Shown piece by piece: positions 23,968 through 32,339 of a stretch of 64,000 nt of DNA. Under the pieces are notes generated by a model. The model was not told the DNA's origin. It was given only the letters and a program-made list of their open reading frames with translations, and searched no databases. The position numbers were made by a program, and so were the translations under genes. This stretch comes from Oscillospiraceae bacterium. GTDB lineage: Bacteria > Bacillota > Clostridia > Oscillospirales > CAG-382. Position 1 is the stretch's first letter, and the number at the start of each line of letters is the position of its first letter. The stretch lies in contig SVRD01000001.1 of the NCBI GenBank assembly GCA_015064955.1, positions 1 through 64,000 of the forward strand, read 5' to 3'.

Positions 23968-26900
23968 TTATTTTTTGCGTTTGATAAACAATACCGCTCC
24001 GACAGCCAAGACGATAAACGCGATAACGCAAATTACGATTATCGTAATGCTTCCCGAATTTTCGTCTTCGGGATCGGCGCTTACCGAGCCGTCCGACGCT
24101 TCGGTCGAAGTATCGGTAATTTCACCGTTTTGGTCTTCGGAGGTGTCGCTTGACGCATTTTTATCCTCGATAGTAAAGCTGTCAAGAACAAATCCGTTGA
24201 TTTGCTTGGTCGTAACGACGATCTTATCGTTTTTAACCGTAACCGTCGTATATGCCGATTGAGTAGGGGTCGGCGTTGCAAGGATTCCGATCTCCTCCTC
24301 GTATTTCGCATCGTTTGCGCCGTCGTGATTCAATGCAGTCGATCCGATCGTCGTATAAACCGTACCTATTCCCTTTTCGACCGTTTCGTCAACTGCTTTG
24401 GTAACGATCTTTCCGTCCTTCATCGGATAGGTTCTGGTTACTAAGTGGGAATGTCCCTGAATAACAAGATCAACTCCGTATCCCTCGATAACGTCGTGTA
24501 ACCAAGGTCTGCTTTCTCCTGCGCCCGCACGGTGATATACAGGCTCGTGGAAGAGCATTATCTTCCATTTTGCGTCCTTGTTGGCTTCGAGATCTCTCGT
24601 AAGCCAATCGCGTTGAGCGTCGATAATATGCTTATCCTGATCGCTGTAGCTTCCGGTGTTCAGCACGATAAAATGCGCATCGCCGTAATCATAGGAATAT
24701 ATCGTTTCGTCCGCGTTTTGGAAAAGCTGTAAAATGCCACCGTTGGTTGCCGCATTCTTGAAGCTTTGATCAAGTGCCGCATTGCCGCCGTTGTTGGGGT
24801 GGTTGAAGTGATAATCGAAATAAAGCGGCGTTCCCCACGAATCGTGGTTGCCGATAGCGGCAAACATCGGAGTCGATGTTCCGTATCCGTTCAGCGACTT
24901 GAAATACATATTCCACATATTCTTATTGTTGCCTGTTTCGACAACGTCGCCGGTATGAAGAATAAACGCGGGGTCCTTGACCTCCTCGAACGCCTCTTGG
25001 TATGCAGCCATAGCGAACATAAAGCCCTTATCGCCCGAGGTCATTCCGTTCCAGGTGATGCCTTGTGTATCGCCGACGGCAATAAACGTAAACTCGTCGA
25101 TGCTTTCCTTTGCGGTTCTGAATTTAAATATCTTCGTCCAATCGCTGTCCTTGTCGCTTTCCTTCTTGCCGATCTTGTATTCATATTCGGTGTCGGGAGA
25201 AAGCGACGAAATATCGCACTTGTAATAATCCTCGTCCGCTGTGTTGACCGACTCGATCTCCTTGACGGCGTCAACGGTCATCCATTCGGCATCGCCGACC
25301 TTGCGGTATTTGAGCGCCATCGTATTCTTACCGGCAAACACGCTTTTTGCCGTCCAGGCGAAATTGCGCGTTGTCTGTGCCTCGTTAAACGAGGTTACAA
25401 CGTTGTATATATTCGCGTCCGAGCCGGTATAGATCGGTTCCTTCGTGGTAAGGGTATATTTGTTGACCGTGCATGCTTCGTATTTTACGTCAGCGGCAAC
25501 GACCTTGCTTTCACCCGTGATGAAGTAATTCATCGCGTCGCCGCCCAGCAGAGTGTAAAGGCCTCTGCGGATTATTTCGCCGTTGGGACCTACGACCCTG
25601 ACGGTTTGCATTTCCTGATCGGGACTGATGACCGATTCGATCTTATAGGAGCCCTTGCCGTACGAGCCCAAAACGGTCTTTCCTGCAACCCTGAGGTTGC
25701 CGTTTCCGATACAGAATATCTCGGCTCCGCCGTATTTAAGCATAACCTCGCCGTTTCCGCTGTAATCGATCTCGGAGGTATATACCGCCTGTTGACCCTT
25801 CGCGATATTTATCTCGGTCGTGCTGTCCGCTTCGACAGTCAATACGCTGAATTTGAAATTATCCAGCTCAAAAGCGCCGTCCTCGCAACGGAACACAAGA
25901 TTCGTCATCGCCGCACTTTCGGCAGCCATATCGGTAAAGGCGTTTCCGCTTCTCGAGCCTTGGATAACCTCGTTGCCGTTCGAATCGGTAATATTTACCG
26001 AAATGTTTGCACCCTCCCACAAAACCGTTACGTGCATTTGCTTGTTCAAATGCTCACTGTCGGCAAAATTCTTGGTGGTCGAGCCGACCTTTATGGTATT
26101 TTCCTTCGTCGGCATTTCAATAAGATTATACCAGCCGCCGAAGGCAATATAAATTCCGCGCGTATAATTCGCTCCGCCCCAATTACTTCCGTCGCCCTTG
26201 TCGGTAAGCTTGAGATCGAAATCGAAAATATAGGTTTTGGTCTGATCGTAAGCACCAACGTCTTTAACCTTTTGCCAATTGAATCTGATCGAGCATTGCT
26301 CCTTCAGAATCACCGCACCGTTTTTAAGCTCGGGCGCCTTTGCGTCGGTTTTGCGAACTTCCTCGAGTCCCCAAACACCGCCGGCGGTCATGGTATCCTC
26401 TTCGGTGCCGAAGTCAAAATTCTGAACGTATTCGTTAGTTCCGTCACCAAAGGTCACGTTGTCGATCTCGATCGCGCCATCCTCACAGCGCCAAACGAGA
26501 AAACGGGTGTGCTTGTTGACAGTCGCGTACAGCTCATCGGTGCGCGAGCCCTTTGCGATCACCTTGCCGTCGCGGGCTACCGTGGAAATCACGGTTTTTT
26601 CGGAGGGCTTCCATTCGAAGGTACAGTTATAAACCTTATTTAATACATAGGTCGATTTATCGTTCGTCCATCCGCCCAACGGAAGCGCGGCGGTTTTGTC
26701 ACCTGCGCGAATGCCTATCTGTCCCGAATAGTTTCCGCTTCTGCATTCGATCTGGTTATAATAACCCGCAACCGCAAAATACAGCTCTCTGTTCCAAGTG
26801 TTGTATTGTCCGCGCGGCACGTCGTCGCCGAAATCAAGCACCTTGAAATCAAACGTAACGGTATAGGTTTTAGACTTATCAAAACCCGAAAATCCGTTAA

Positions 26901-27192
26901 GCTTTTGCCAATTAAAACGAATTCCGTCGCCCTCGGCAAAGCTCAAAACGCCGTTTTTGGCTATAGGAGCGCTGCTTTCAACCGAGCCGTAATCGTTATT
27001 GTCCTTTGGCGTTGCATATTCTTTTTCCCAAACGCCGGACTTGTCGTAAAGCTCGGACGAGCCGAAATCAACATAATCGAAGGAATCGGTAAAAAGCACC
27101 TGCGCTTCATTCGCGATTGCAGACATCGAGCCAAGCCCTAAGGACTGAACGCAAATGAGCAGGCAAAAAAGCACTGCAAGCATTTTCTTCAT
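23968..27192 (-). CDS. Surface-anchored calcineurin-like metallophosphoesterase (purple acid phosphatase type)
   Basis: 1074 residues from the ATG at 27192 (GGAGG 7 bp upstream). Signal peptide 1-27; two related beta-sandwich modules (about 32-250 and 258-450) sharing I-R-F-N-W-Q-K and C-E-D-G-A-x-E-x-D-N, probably laminin-G/jelly-roll-like; a further beta module; an FN3-like purple-acid-phosphatase N-domain (about 580-695); then the catalytic domain (about 700-960) with G-D-T-Q-G, G-D-V-V-E-T-G, G-N-H-D, H-E-P-V-Y and G-H-S-H, the full set of dimetal ligands. A Ser/Asp/Glu linker, a membrane helix and R-K-K end the protein, so the enzyme is displayed outside the cell. It probably hydrolyses phosphomonoesters or phosphodiesters. 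Divergent from an AraC regulator. Confidence 0.88.
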   Translation of the reverse strand: MKKMLAVLFCLLICVQSLGLGSMSAIANEAQVLFTDSFDYVDFGSSELYDKSGVWEKEYATPKDNNDYGSVESSAPIAKNGVLSFAEGDGIRFNWQKLNGFSGFDKSKTYTVTFDFKVLDFGDDVPRGQYNTWNRELYFAVAGYYNQIECRSGNYSGQIGIRAGDKTAALPLGGWTNDKSTYVLNKVYNCTFEWKPSEKTVISTVARDGKVIAKGSRTDELYATVNKHTRFLVWRCEDGAIEIDNVTFGDGTNEYVQNFDFGTEEDTMTAGGVWGLEEVRKTDAKAPELKNGAVILKEQCSIRFNWQKVKDVGAYDQTKTYIFDFDLKLTDKGDGSNWGGANYTRGIYIAFGGWYNLIEMPTKENTIKVGSTTKNFADSEHLNKQMHVTVLWEGANISVNITDSNGNEVIQGSRSGNAFTDMAAESAAMTNLVFRCEDGAFELDNFKFSVLTVEADSTTEINIAKGQQAVYTSEIDYSGNGEVMLKYGGAEIFCIGNGNLRVAGKTVLGSYGKGSYKIESVISPDQEMQTVRVVGPNGEIIRRGLYTLLGGDAMNYFITGESKVVAADVKYEACTVNKYTLTTKEPIYTGSDANIYNVVTSFNEAQTTRNFAWTAKSVFAGKNTMALKYRKVGDAEWMTVDAVKEIESVNTADEDYYKCDISSLSPDTEYEYKIGKKESDKDSDWTKIFKFRTAKESIDEFTFIAVGDTQGITWNGMTSGDKGFMFAMAAYQEAFEEVKDPAFILHTGDVVETGNNKNMWNMYFKSLNGYGTSTPMFAAIGNHDSWGTPLYFDYHFNHPNNGGNAALDQSFKNAATNGGILQLFQNADETIYSYDYGDAHFIVLNTGSYSDQDKHIIDAQRDWLTRDLEANKDAKWKIMLFHEPVYHRAGAGESRPWLHDVIEGYGVDLVIQGHSHLVTRTYPMKDGKIVTKAVDETVEKGIGTVYTTIGSTALNHDGANDAKYEEEIGILATPTPTQSAYTTVTVKNDKIVVTTKQINGFVLDSFTIEDKNASSDTSEDQNGEITDTSTEASDGSVSADPEDENSGSITIIVICVIAFIVLAVGAVLFIKRKK

Positions 27193-27250
27193 AAGAAAGC
27201 CTCCGCAATATCGGTAATACCGTATTTTTAGAAAGTTTAACATGCCAATG

Positions 27251-27279
27251 TTGACAAAGCAAGTCAAATAGTGTATATA
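27251..27279 (+). promoter_or_regulatory. Promoter and dyad between the phosphoesterase and AraC genes
   Basis: TTGACA (27251-27256), 17-bp spacer, TATATA (27274-27279) for the AraC gene. The -35 belongs to a dyad TTGAC-AAAGCAA-GTCAA (27251-27267), and another GTTGAC occurs at 27292; these could be AraC sites acting on both divergent genes. Confidence 0.55.
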
Positions 27280-27325
27280 TTATAGCAAAAAGTTGACTTT
27301 TTGGTTTTTGAGAAAGTGTAATGCC

Positions 27326-28165
27326 ATGACAAAAAAAGAAGGCGGTTTTACCTCCGGCAATCTCTCACTTGAGTTCCACAGCTTCATACAACGTCAAAGC
27401 GGAGTGCTTAGGCAATTCCACAAAAATTACGAATGCATCACACCTCTCGAGGGAAAATGCGTATGCACGGTAAACGAGCACCGTTACGAGCTTTCCGTCG
27501 GCGAATGCATAATTTTGTTTCCCTTTCAGGTGCTCGAGCTTGAGCTTGAGCCAAACGCTTCTGTGCAGCGAATAATATTTAACGACCACCTTATTCTCAC
27601 AGTTACGCAATCGATCGAGGGTATGATACCAAAAAAACCTGTTTTCCGTCCGAACGAAAGCGTTCTCGGTTTCGGGCTTAAAATGATCTTCGATACCTTC
27701 GGCGAAGACAGCGGCCCCATATCCAGAATAACGCCGTTCGAAAACAGAATGAGGATAAAAGGGCTTTTATATATGCTTGCAGGCGACTTTCTTGCCTCGA
27801 CAACGCTCATCACAGCCCCAAAAACCGATATTGCGGCAATGGATATCGCTCTTTACATTGCGGAAAACTTCAAAAACAACATTTCGCTTAAAGATATCGC
27901 GAAGGAAAAGGGATATAATTATCAGTATCTCTCTCGCACCTTCAACCGATATATGAACATGAGCTTCAAAAAAATGCTTAACTTTTACCGCATACATCAG
28001 GCGTTTACGATGCTTCAGGATACCGACCTTCCCATTTCGCGCATTGCTTTCGAATGCGGCTTCAAAAGCATTCGATCGTTCAATCAGGTATGCCACGACG
28101 TATTCAATAAAAAGCCAACGGAGATCAGAAGTATGAGAAGAATATCTCGGAAGCGTAATTACTGA
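27326..28165 (+). CDS. AraC-family transcriptional regulator
   Basis: 279 residues. N-terminal cupin-like sensor half (about 10-110, with F-H-K-N-Y-E and L-S-V-G-E-C-I-I-L-F-P) and a C-terminal double HTH (about 175-272): I-S-L-K-D-I-A-K-E-K-G-Y-N-Y-Q-Y-L-S-R-T-F, then P-I-S-R-I-A-F-E-C-G-F-K-S-I-R-S-F-N-Q-V and K-K-P-T-E-I-R. The ATG at 27326 has only a weak purine-rich site; a TTG at 27293 is the alternative. It faces the surface phosphoesterase gene across a shared 130-bp promoter region and most likely controls it. Confidence 0.88.
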   Translation: MTKKEGGFTSGNLSLEFHSFIQRQSGVLRQFHKNYECITPLEGKCVCTVNEHRYELSVGECIILFPFQVLELELEPNASVQRIIFNDHLILTVTQSIEGMIPKKPVFRPNESVLGFGLKMIFDTFGEDSGPISRITPFENRMRIKGLLYMLAGDFLASTTLITAPKTDIAAMDIALYIAENFKNNISLKDIAKEKGYNYQYLSRTFNRYMNMSFKKMLNFYRIHQAFTMLQDTDLPISRIAFECGFKSIRSFNQVCHDVFNKKPTEIRSMRRISRKRNY

Positions 28166-28185
28166 AGAAGACATTGCTTAACAAT

Positions 28186-28216
28186 AAATATCCGCCCGCA
28201 TAGCGGGCGGATATTT
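28186..28216. repeat. 31-bp perfect palindrome, left copy
   Basis: AAATATCCGCCCGC-ATA-GCGGGCGGATATTT, 14-bp arms. An identical copy lies at 28456-28486. A second perfect hairpin, CAGTTTGCAGAC-AAA-GTCTGCAAACTG (28217-28243), abuts it. Confidence 0.9.
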
Positions 28217-28243
28217 CAGTTTGCAGACAAAGTCTGCAAACTG

Positions 28244-28370
28244 AAACAGACTGAGAGAAACGAAGTTATTTTTTACAAAAAACGAGCGTAAACTTACAAT
28301 GGTAAGGTAGTCGAGTTTTTTGTGAAAACCCTTGAAAATACAATAAAAAATCAAATTCCTTATAAAATAC
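28244..28370. other. Gene-free AT-rich stretch with a nested hairpin
   Basis: Between the two 31-bp palindromes. ACAAAAAAC (about 28276) and GTTTTTTGT (about 28315) can pair around CTTAC-AATG-GTAAG. No coding frame looks real. It could be a small structured RNA or a degraded mobile element; the sequence alone does not decide. Confidence 0.3.
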
Positions 28371-28408
28371 AATCGAGCTTCAAAGTAAGAATGAAGCTCG
28401 ATTTTTTT
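28371..28408. terminator. Terminator-like hairpin
   Basis: ATCGAGCTTC and GAAGCTCGAT pair around an 11-nt loop and are followed by TTTTTT on the plus strand. It may end AraC read-through or a small transcript arising within 28217-28370. Confidence 0.65.
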
Positions 28409-28455
28409 CAGTTATTTCTTTCAAGGGTGTAAAGAACGAGTTTGTCTTCGGTCTG

Positions 28456-28486
28456 AAATATCCGCCCGCATAGCGGGCGGATATTT
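28456..28486. repeat. 31-bp perfect palindrome, right copy
   Basis: Identical to 28186-28216; ends 10 bp before the stop codon of the four-helix-bundle gene. Confidence 0.9.
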
Positions 28487-28496
28487 ATTAGCCGGG

Positions 28497-28850
28497 TTAT
28501 TGTTTTGATTTTATAGTTGTAACAGTCGAAACTAACATTCTGCGAAGCTCAATACACGCACTTTGCATTTTATTAAACTCATTTTCACTAATTGAGTTAG
28601 TTTCATAAAGAAGCTCAAGCCAATATTCGCTCTCGTTACATTCTTTTAATGCTATTTCAAATTTTGAAATAAAATCCTTTGTTCCTTGTGCATACTGCGC
28701 TTCGTGAACGTTTGCACCAACCGACGTGCCGCTTTTAAGCAACTGATTGATCAAAACGCCTTCTACTCTGCTTTCTCTTAACTGTCTGCAAAGAAAAACG
28801 ATATCTTTGGCAAATGCCTTTGATTTATCTCTCAAAATACTGTCTGCCAT
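28497..28850 (-). CDS. Four-helix-bundle protein (23S rRNA intervening-sequence protein family)
   Basis: 117 residues, all alpha. The order of motifs matches the TIGR02436-type family: A-K-D-I-V-F-L-C, L-I-N-Q-L-L-K-S-G-T-S-V-G-A-N-V-H-E-A, F-I-S-K-F-E-I-A-L-K-E-C-N-E-S-E-Y-W-L. AAAGGAG lies 7 bp before the start. Members occur inside 23S rRNA insertions, alone in genomes, and as Avd accessory proteins of diversity-generating retroelements; no reverse transcriptase or rRNA is near. It sits between two hairpin-rich repeat regions, which is suggestive but not proof of a link. Confidence 0.88.
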   Translation of the reverse strand: MADSILRDKSKAFAKDIVFLCRQLRESRVEGVLINQLLKSGTSVGANVHEAQYAQGTKDFISKFEIALKECNESEYWLELLYETNSISENEFNKMQSACIELRRMLVSTVTTIKSKQ

Positions 28851-28866
28851 AGTTTTTCTCCTTTTT

Positions 28867-29194
28867 AGTTATGAGTTCAGAGTTATGAGAGTGCTTCGCA
28901 CTCGTTATGATATGATTGCCTCGTTCTTTCAACTGCACCGAAGGTGCATCATAACGTGGCGAAGCCAACCATAACTCATAACTTGCCCAACGGGCAATCA
29001 TAACTGATAACTCGTTTCGCATAGGGAAAAGAGAAGTTATGAGTTTAGAGTTATGAATTTGGCTTCGCCAAATGTTATGATATGATTGCCCAATGAAAGA
29101 CAACTTTGCCGCAAGGCAAATCATAACACGGCAGAGCCGTTCATAACTCATAACTTGCCCAACGGGCAATCATAGTTGATTTTGCTTTGCAAAA
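28867..29194. repeat. Second hairpin repeat family, two tandem units
   Basis: Two units of about 170 bp (from 28867 and 29035). Both begin AGTTATGAGTT-C/T-AGAGTTATGA, contain GTTATGATATGATTGCC, and end with the same 33 bp (28970-29002 and 29142-29174) holding GCCC-AAC-GGGC. In between are different short perfect hairpins: GAGTGC-TTC-GCACTC, GCACC-GAA-GGTGC, TTTGGC-TTC-GCCAAA, TTTGCC-GCA-GGCAAA and, at the guaA stop, GATTTTGC-TTT-GCAAAATC. No gene is present. Confidence 0.8.
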
Positions 29195-30196
29195 TCACTC
29201 CCACTCGATAGTTCCGCAAGGCTTCGGAGTGAGGTCGTAAAGCACGCGGTTGATGCCGTTTACCTCGTCGGTGATGCGCTTGGTGATCTTGTGAAGTGCC
29301 TCGTAGGGAATTTCCTCGATCGTGGCGGTCATAGCGTCGAGAGTATTGACGGCGCGGATTATCGCGGGCCAGCCTTCATAGCGGCTGTCGTCCTTTACGC
29401 CGACCGATTTGACATCGGGAACGATAATGAAATACTGCCAAACCTTTTCGGCAAGACCGAAATTGTCGAATTCCTCGCGGAGAATCGCATCCGCCTCGCG
29501 CAATGCTTCAAGTCTGTCGCGGGTGATGGCGCCGAGACAGCGAACACCCAAGCCGGGGCCGGGGAACGGCTGACGGTAAACCATCGCGTGAGGAAGACCG
29601 AGTGCCTCGCCGACAACGCGGACCTCGTCCTTGTAAAGAAGCTTGATCGGCTCGACAAGCGCGAACTGAAGATCCTCGGGAAGACCGCCGACGTTGTGGT
29701 GGGATTTAACAGCCTTTTTACCCTCTGCCTGCTTGATGCTTTCGAGGATATCGGGATAAATAGTGCCTTGTGCAAGGAAAGAAATGCCTTCGAGCTTACG
29801 TGCCTCGTCGGCGAATACGTTTATAAATTCGGCGCCGATGATCTTTCTCTTGCTCTCGGGATCGGAAACGTCCTTCAAAAGAGAAAGGAATCTTTCGGTC
29901 GCATCTACGTAGATAAGGTTTGCGTCGAGCTCGTCCTTGAAGATCTTTACTACGTTTTCGGATTCGTTCTTTCGCATAAGACCGTGGTTGACGTGAACGC
30001 AAACGAGCTGTTTGCCGATCGCCTTTATAAGAAGTGCGGCAACAACCGAGGAATCGACACCGCCCGAGAGTGCCAAAAGCACCTTTTTGTCGCCTACCTG
30101 TGCTCGAATTTCCTTGATCTGTTCTTCGATAAAGGCATTGGCGAGCTCGAACGTGGTAATACGAGCCATGGATTCGGGACGAACATTGTTTTGCAT
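29195..30196 (-). CDS. guaA: GMP synthase, ATP-pyrophosphatase subunit (no amidotransferase domain)
   Basis: 333 residues from the ATG at 30196 (GGAGGA 7 bp upstream). It converts XMP to GMP by adenylation. The P-loop S44-G-G-V-D-S-S50, H-G-L-M-R-K-N-E, the loop D-P-E-S-K-R-K-I-I-G and the C-terminal dimerisation part ending K-P-C-G-T-I-E-W-E are all intact. Normal bacterial GuaA is over 500 residues with a class I glutamine amidotransferase in front; that domain is absent here, and upstream DNA is a promoter and another gene's terminator, so this is not a frameshift. Ammonia must come from a separate amidotransferase subunit, as in archaeal two-subunit enzymes, or free ammonia. Confidence 0.92.
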   Translation of the reverse strand: MQNNVRPESMARITTFELANAFIEEQIKEIRAQVGDKKVLLALSGGVDSSVVAALLIKAIGKQLVCVHVNHGLMRKNESENVVKIFKDELDANLIYVDATERFLSLLKDVSDPESKRKIIGAEFINVFADEARKLEGISFLAQGTIYPDILESIKQAEGKKAVKSHHNVGGLPEDLQFALVEPIKLLYKDEVRVVGEALGLPHAMVYRQPFPGPGLGVRCLGAITRDRLEALREADAILREEFDNFGLAEKVWQYFIIVPDVKSVGVKDDSRYEGWPAIIRAVNTLDAMTATIEEIPYEALHKITKRITDEVNGINRVLYDLTPKPCGTIEWE

Positions 30197-30237
30197 ATTG
30201 AATTCCTCCATACTTATCAAATATTTAATGATGAAAT

Positions 30238-30266
30238 ATTATAGCAGTTGCGCACAAGAATTACAA
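30238..30266 (-). promoter_or_regulatory. Promoter of guaA
   Basis: Minus strand TTGTAA (30266-30261), 17-bp spacer, TATAAT (30243-30238). The leader is only about 35 nt, too short for a purine riboswitch. Confidence 0.75.
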
Positions 30267-30320
30267 GTAGAAAATGAGCGAAATTTCGGAAAAATATGCG
30301 TTTTCTTTTTGTGTATTTTG

Positions 30321-30350
30321 AAAAAACAAGGGACGGTGTTTCACCGTCCC
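30321..30350 (-). terminator. Terminator of the 30374-30913 gene
   Basis: Minus-strand GGGACGGTG-AAA-CACCGTCCC followed by TTGTTTTTT. Confidence 0.85.
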
Positions 30351-30373
30351 AAAGCTTTTGCTTTTTCAAGCGA

Positions 30374-30913
30374 TTACATACCTACGTACCAGGTGCCGTC
30401 GATCTTGTAGCATTCAACTTCCTGATACTGACCGTCGATGGTTTCAACGCCGTCTTCGTCGGTAACGTATGCTTCCATAACAACGCCTACAACTGCGGTA
30501 GCGTCAACAAGGTCTTCCATATCGGTGCCCTTGAAGGAGAACTCTTCCATCATAGCGTCGTATTCGTCGGAATCCTTTTCAAAGAACTGGCTGTAACGAA
30601 TCTCGATAACGATTTCGAAATCTTCCATATCTTCTGCGCGGTCCTGGATACCCTTGACCATTTCCTTGACGGAATCGCGCTGAGCACGTGCGGTTTCCTT
30701 AGCAGCGTCGAGCTTGTCGCCCTCGAAAACGTCTTCGAGAAGGTCGAGATCGAGCTCATAAACGGTTTCATAGAAGTTTTCGTAATCGAAATCAACGTAC
30801 ATAGCTTCCATGGACTTTTCAACTACCTTTTCAGCACCCGAAGCGCCGCCGCAAGCGGTGAGCATGGGGAGCACGCAAAGGATCATAGCGAGCATAAATG
30901 CAATCTTTTTCAT
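30374..30913 (-). CDS. Acidic putative lipoprotein of unknown function
   Basis: 179 residues from the ATG at 30913 (GGAGGA 6 bp upstream). Leader ending L-T-A-C-G-G, then a highly acidic helical region (about 27-110, many Glu/Asp, with a heptad-like pattern) and a C-terminal beta part ending G-Q-Y-Q-E-V-E-C-Y-K-I-D-G-T-W-Y, the last strands of a DUF4878/NTF2-like fold in my reading. No partner genes; it has its own promoter (minus strand TTGTAT 30977-30972, N17, TAGAAT 30954-30949) and terminator. Confidence 0.75.
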   Translation of the reverse strand: MKKIAFMLAMILCVLPMLTACGGASGAEKVVEKSMEAMYVDFDYENFYETVYELDLDLLEDVFEGDKLDAAKETARAQRDSVKEMVKGIQDRAEDMEDFEIVIEIRYSQFFEKDSDEYDAMMEEFSFKGTDMEDLVDATAVVGVVMEAYVTDEDGVETIDGQYQEVECYKIDGTWYVGM

Positions 30914-31069
30914 GGTATTTCCTCCGTGTTGATTATTTAGGATAGTTAATTCTATCATACTTTAAGCGAAAATACAACACTTTTTTACCAAATTAATAAC
31001 ATTTTCTTAACTATGCGGCGGTATTAAGCGTCGGGAACACGAATATGATTATTGCAAGGAGTGATATTT

Positions 31070-32266
31070 ATGAAAAGGATAATCTGCTTTTTTATTGCAC
31101 TATTTTTGCTTGCCTTTCCGCTCTGCACAAGTGCATACGAGACGGCAAAAATCTACCCCTACGACGTGACGATCGAAAAATGCTGGTTCACGAGCGCAGG
31201 TGCCGAATACAAAAGCGACGGCAGCGCAAAGGCTTTGCTTCTGATGGAATATTCGACGGGGAAAATACTTTTCTCCGAGAACGAAACCGAGCATCTTCCC
31301 ATCGCATCGGTGACAAAGGTTATCAGCACACTGCTCGTCGTCGAGGCGATAGATTCGGGCAAAATAACGCTCGAGGACAGCGTTACCGTTTCGGAATATG
31401 CCGCAAGCATGGGCGGCTCGCAGGTATTTCTCGAGGCGGGCGAGGAGATGTCTGTCAACGATCTTTTGAAATCGCTCGTTGTCGTTTCGGCAAACGATGC
31501 CACAGTCGCGCTCGGCGAATATATCTGCGGAAGCGAGGCGGCATTTGTCGAGCTGATGAACGAGCGTGCGAGAGAGCTCGGATGCGTTAACAGCAATTTC
31601 GTCAACACCAACGGGCTCCCCGCCGAAAACCACTATTCCTGCGCCCTCGACGTCGCTATTATCACGCGCGAGCTGATGAAGCACAAAATGATATTCAACT
31701 ACACGGGCATTTGGATGGACACGATACGCAACGGCGCCTTCGGGCTTGCCAACACCAACAAGCTGATCCGATTTTACAAGGGCGCAACGGGAATGAAAAC
31801 GGGATTCACGGGAGAAGCGAAATACTGTCTTTCGGGGACTGCCGAGCGCAACGGAATGCAGCTTATCGCGGTGGTGCTCGGTGCCGAAACGAGCGAAAAA
31901 CGGTTTGCCGCCGCAAAGGGTATGCTCGATTACGGATTTGCGAGCTATTCGGTCATCGCCCCCGATTCGCCGCATCTCGAGCCGATCAGAGTCAACCGCG
32001 GTGTAAAGAGCGATTCTCCGCTTTATGCCGAGGAGATATCGATTCTCGCCGAAAAGGGCGCAAGCGAAAAGATCGAAACGAAAATTTTTATCGAGGATTC
32101 GCTCGATGCACCCTTTGAAAAGGACACCTGCGCGGGATATATCTCCTATCTGCTCGGCGGCGAGGAGATAGCAAGGGCAAACGTCTATACCGCCGAATCG
32201 GTTTCGGAGGTTTCCTATTTTTCACTGCTCGGTGAATTTATGAGCTCGCTGTTTTTTAAGGAATAG
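31070..32266 (+). CDS. D-alanyl-D-alanine carboxypeptidase (S11, DacF-like)
   Basis: 398 residues from the ATG at 31070 (AAGGAG 8 bp upstream; an in-frame TTG at 31052 overlaps that site and is unlikely). Signal peptide 1-22; catalytic motifs S80-V-T-K83, S140-A-N142 and K243-T-G245 in the expected order and spacing. C-terminal beta domain (about 290-365) and a terminal hydrophobic/amphipathic stretch for membrane attachment. It trims the terminal D-Ala of peptidoglycan stem peptides outside the cell. It is transcribed on its own; the Nrd genes downstream have a separate promoter. Confidence 0.9.
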   Translation: MKRIICFFIALFLLAFPLCTSAYETAKIYPYDVTIEKCWFTSAGAEYKSDGSAKALLLMEYSTGKILFSENETEHLPIASVTKVISTLLVVEAIDSGKITLEDSVTVSEYAASMGGSQVFLEAGEEMSVNDLLKSLVVVSANDATVALGEYICGSEAAFVELMNERARELGCVNSNFVNTNGLPAENHYSCALDVAIITRELMKHKMIFNYTGIWMDTIRNGAFGLANTNKLIRFYKGATGMKTGFTGEAKYCLSGTAERNGMQLIAVVLGAETSEKRFAAAKGMLDYGFASYSVIAPDSPHLEPIRVNRGVKSDSPLYAEEISILAEKGASEKIETKIFIEDSLDAPFEKDTCAGYISYLLGGEEIARANVYTAESVSEVSYFSLLGEFMSSLFFKE

Positions 32267-32278
32267 CGATTTTTGCGG

Positions 32279-32307
32279 TTGAAAATAACGATTGCTTGAG
32301 TTATAAT
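32279..32307 (+). promoter_or_regulatory. Promoter of nrdG
   Basis: TTGAAA (32279-32284), 17-bp spacer, TATAAT (32302-32307), about 32 bp before the start codon. Confidence 0.75.
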
Positions 32308-32339
32308 AATATAAAGAATAATTTTCAAGGATTTTTGTA

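Noticed and set aside
28178-28372. A small protein gene on the minus strand between the two 31-bp palindromes
   Set aside because: The frame covers perfect hairpins, lacks a ribosome binding site and its composition reflects AT-rich non-coding DNA.
28497-28850. A 23S rRNA intervening sequence or a diversity-generating retroelement around the four-helix-bundle gene
   Set aside because: No rRNA sequence flanks it, and there is no reverse transcriptase, template repeat or variable repeat within reach.
30197-30320. A purine riboswitch before guaA, and likewise before the BMP lipoprotein and the ABC operon
   Set aside because: The guaA leader is about 35 nt long, and no purine-aptamer core loops were seen in any of the three upstream regions.
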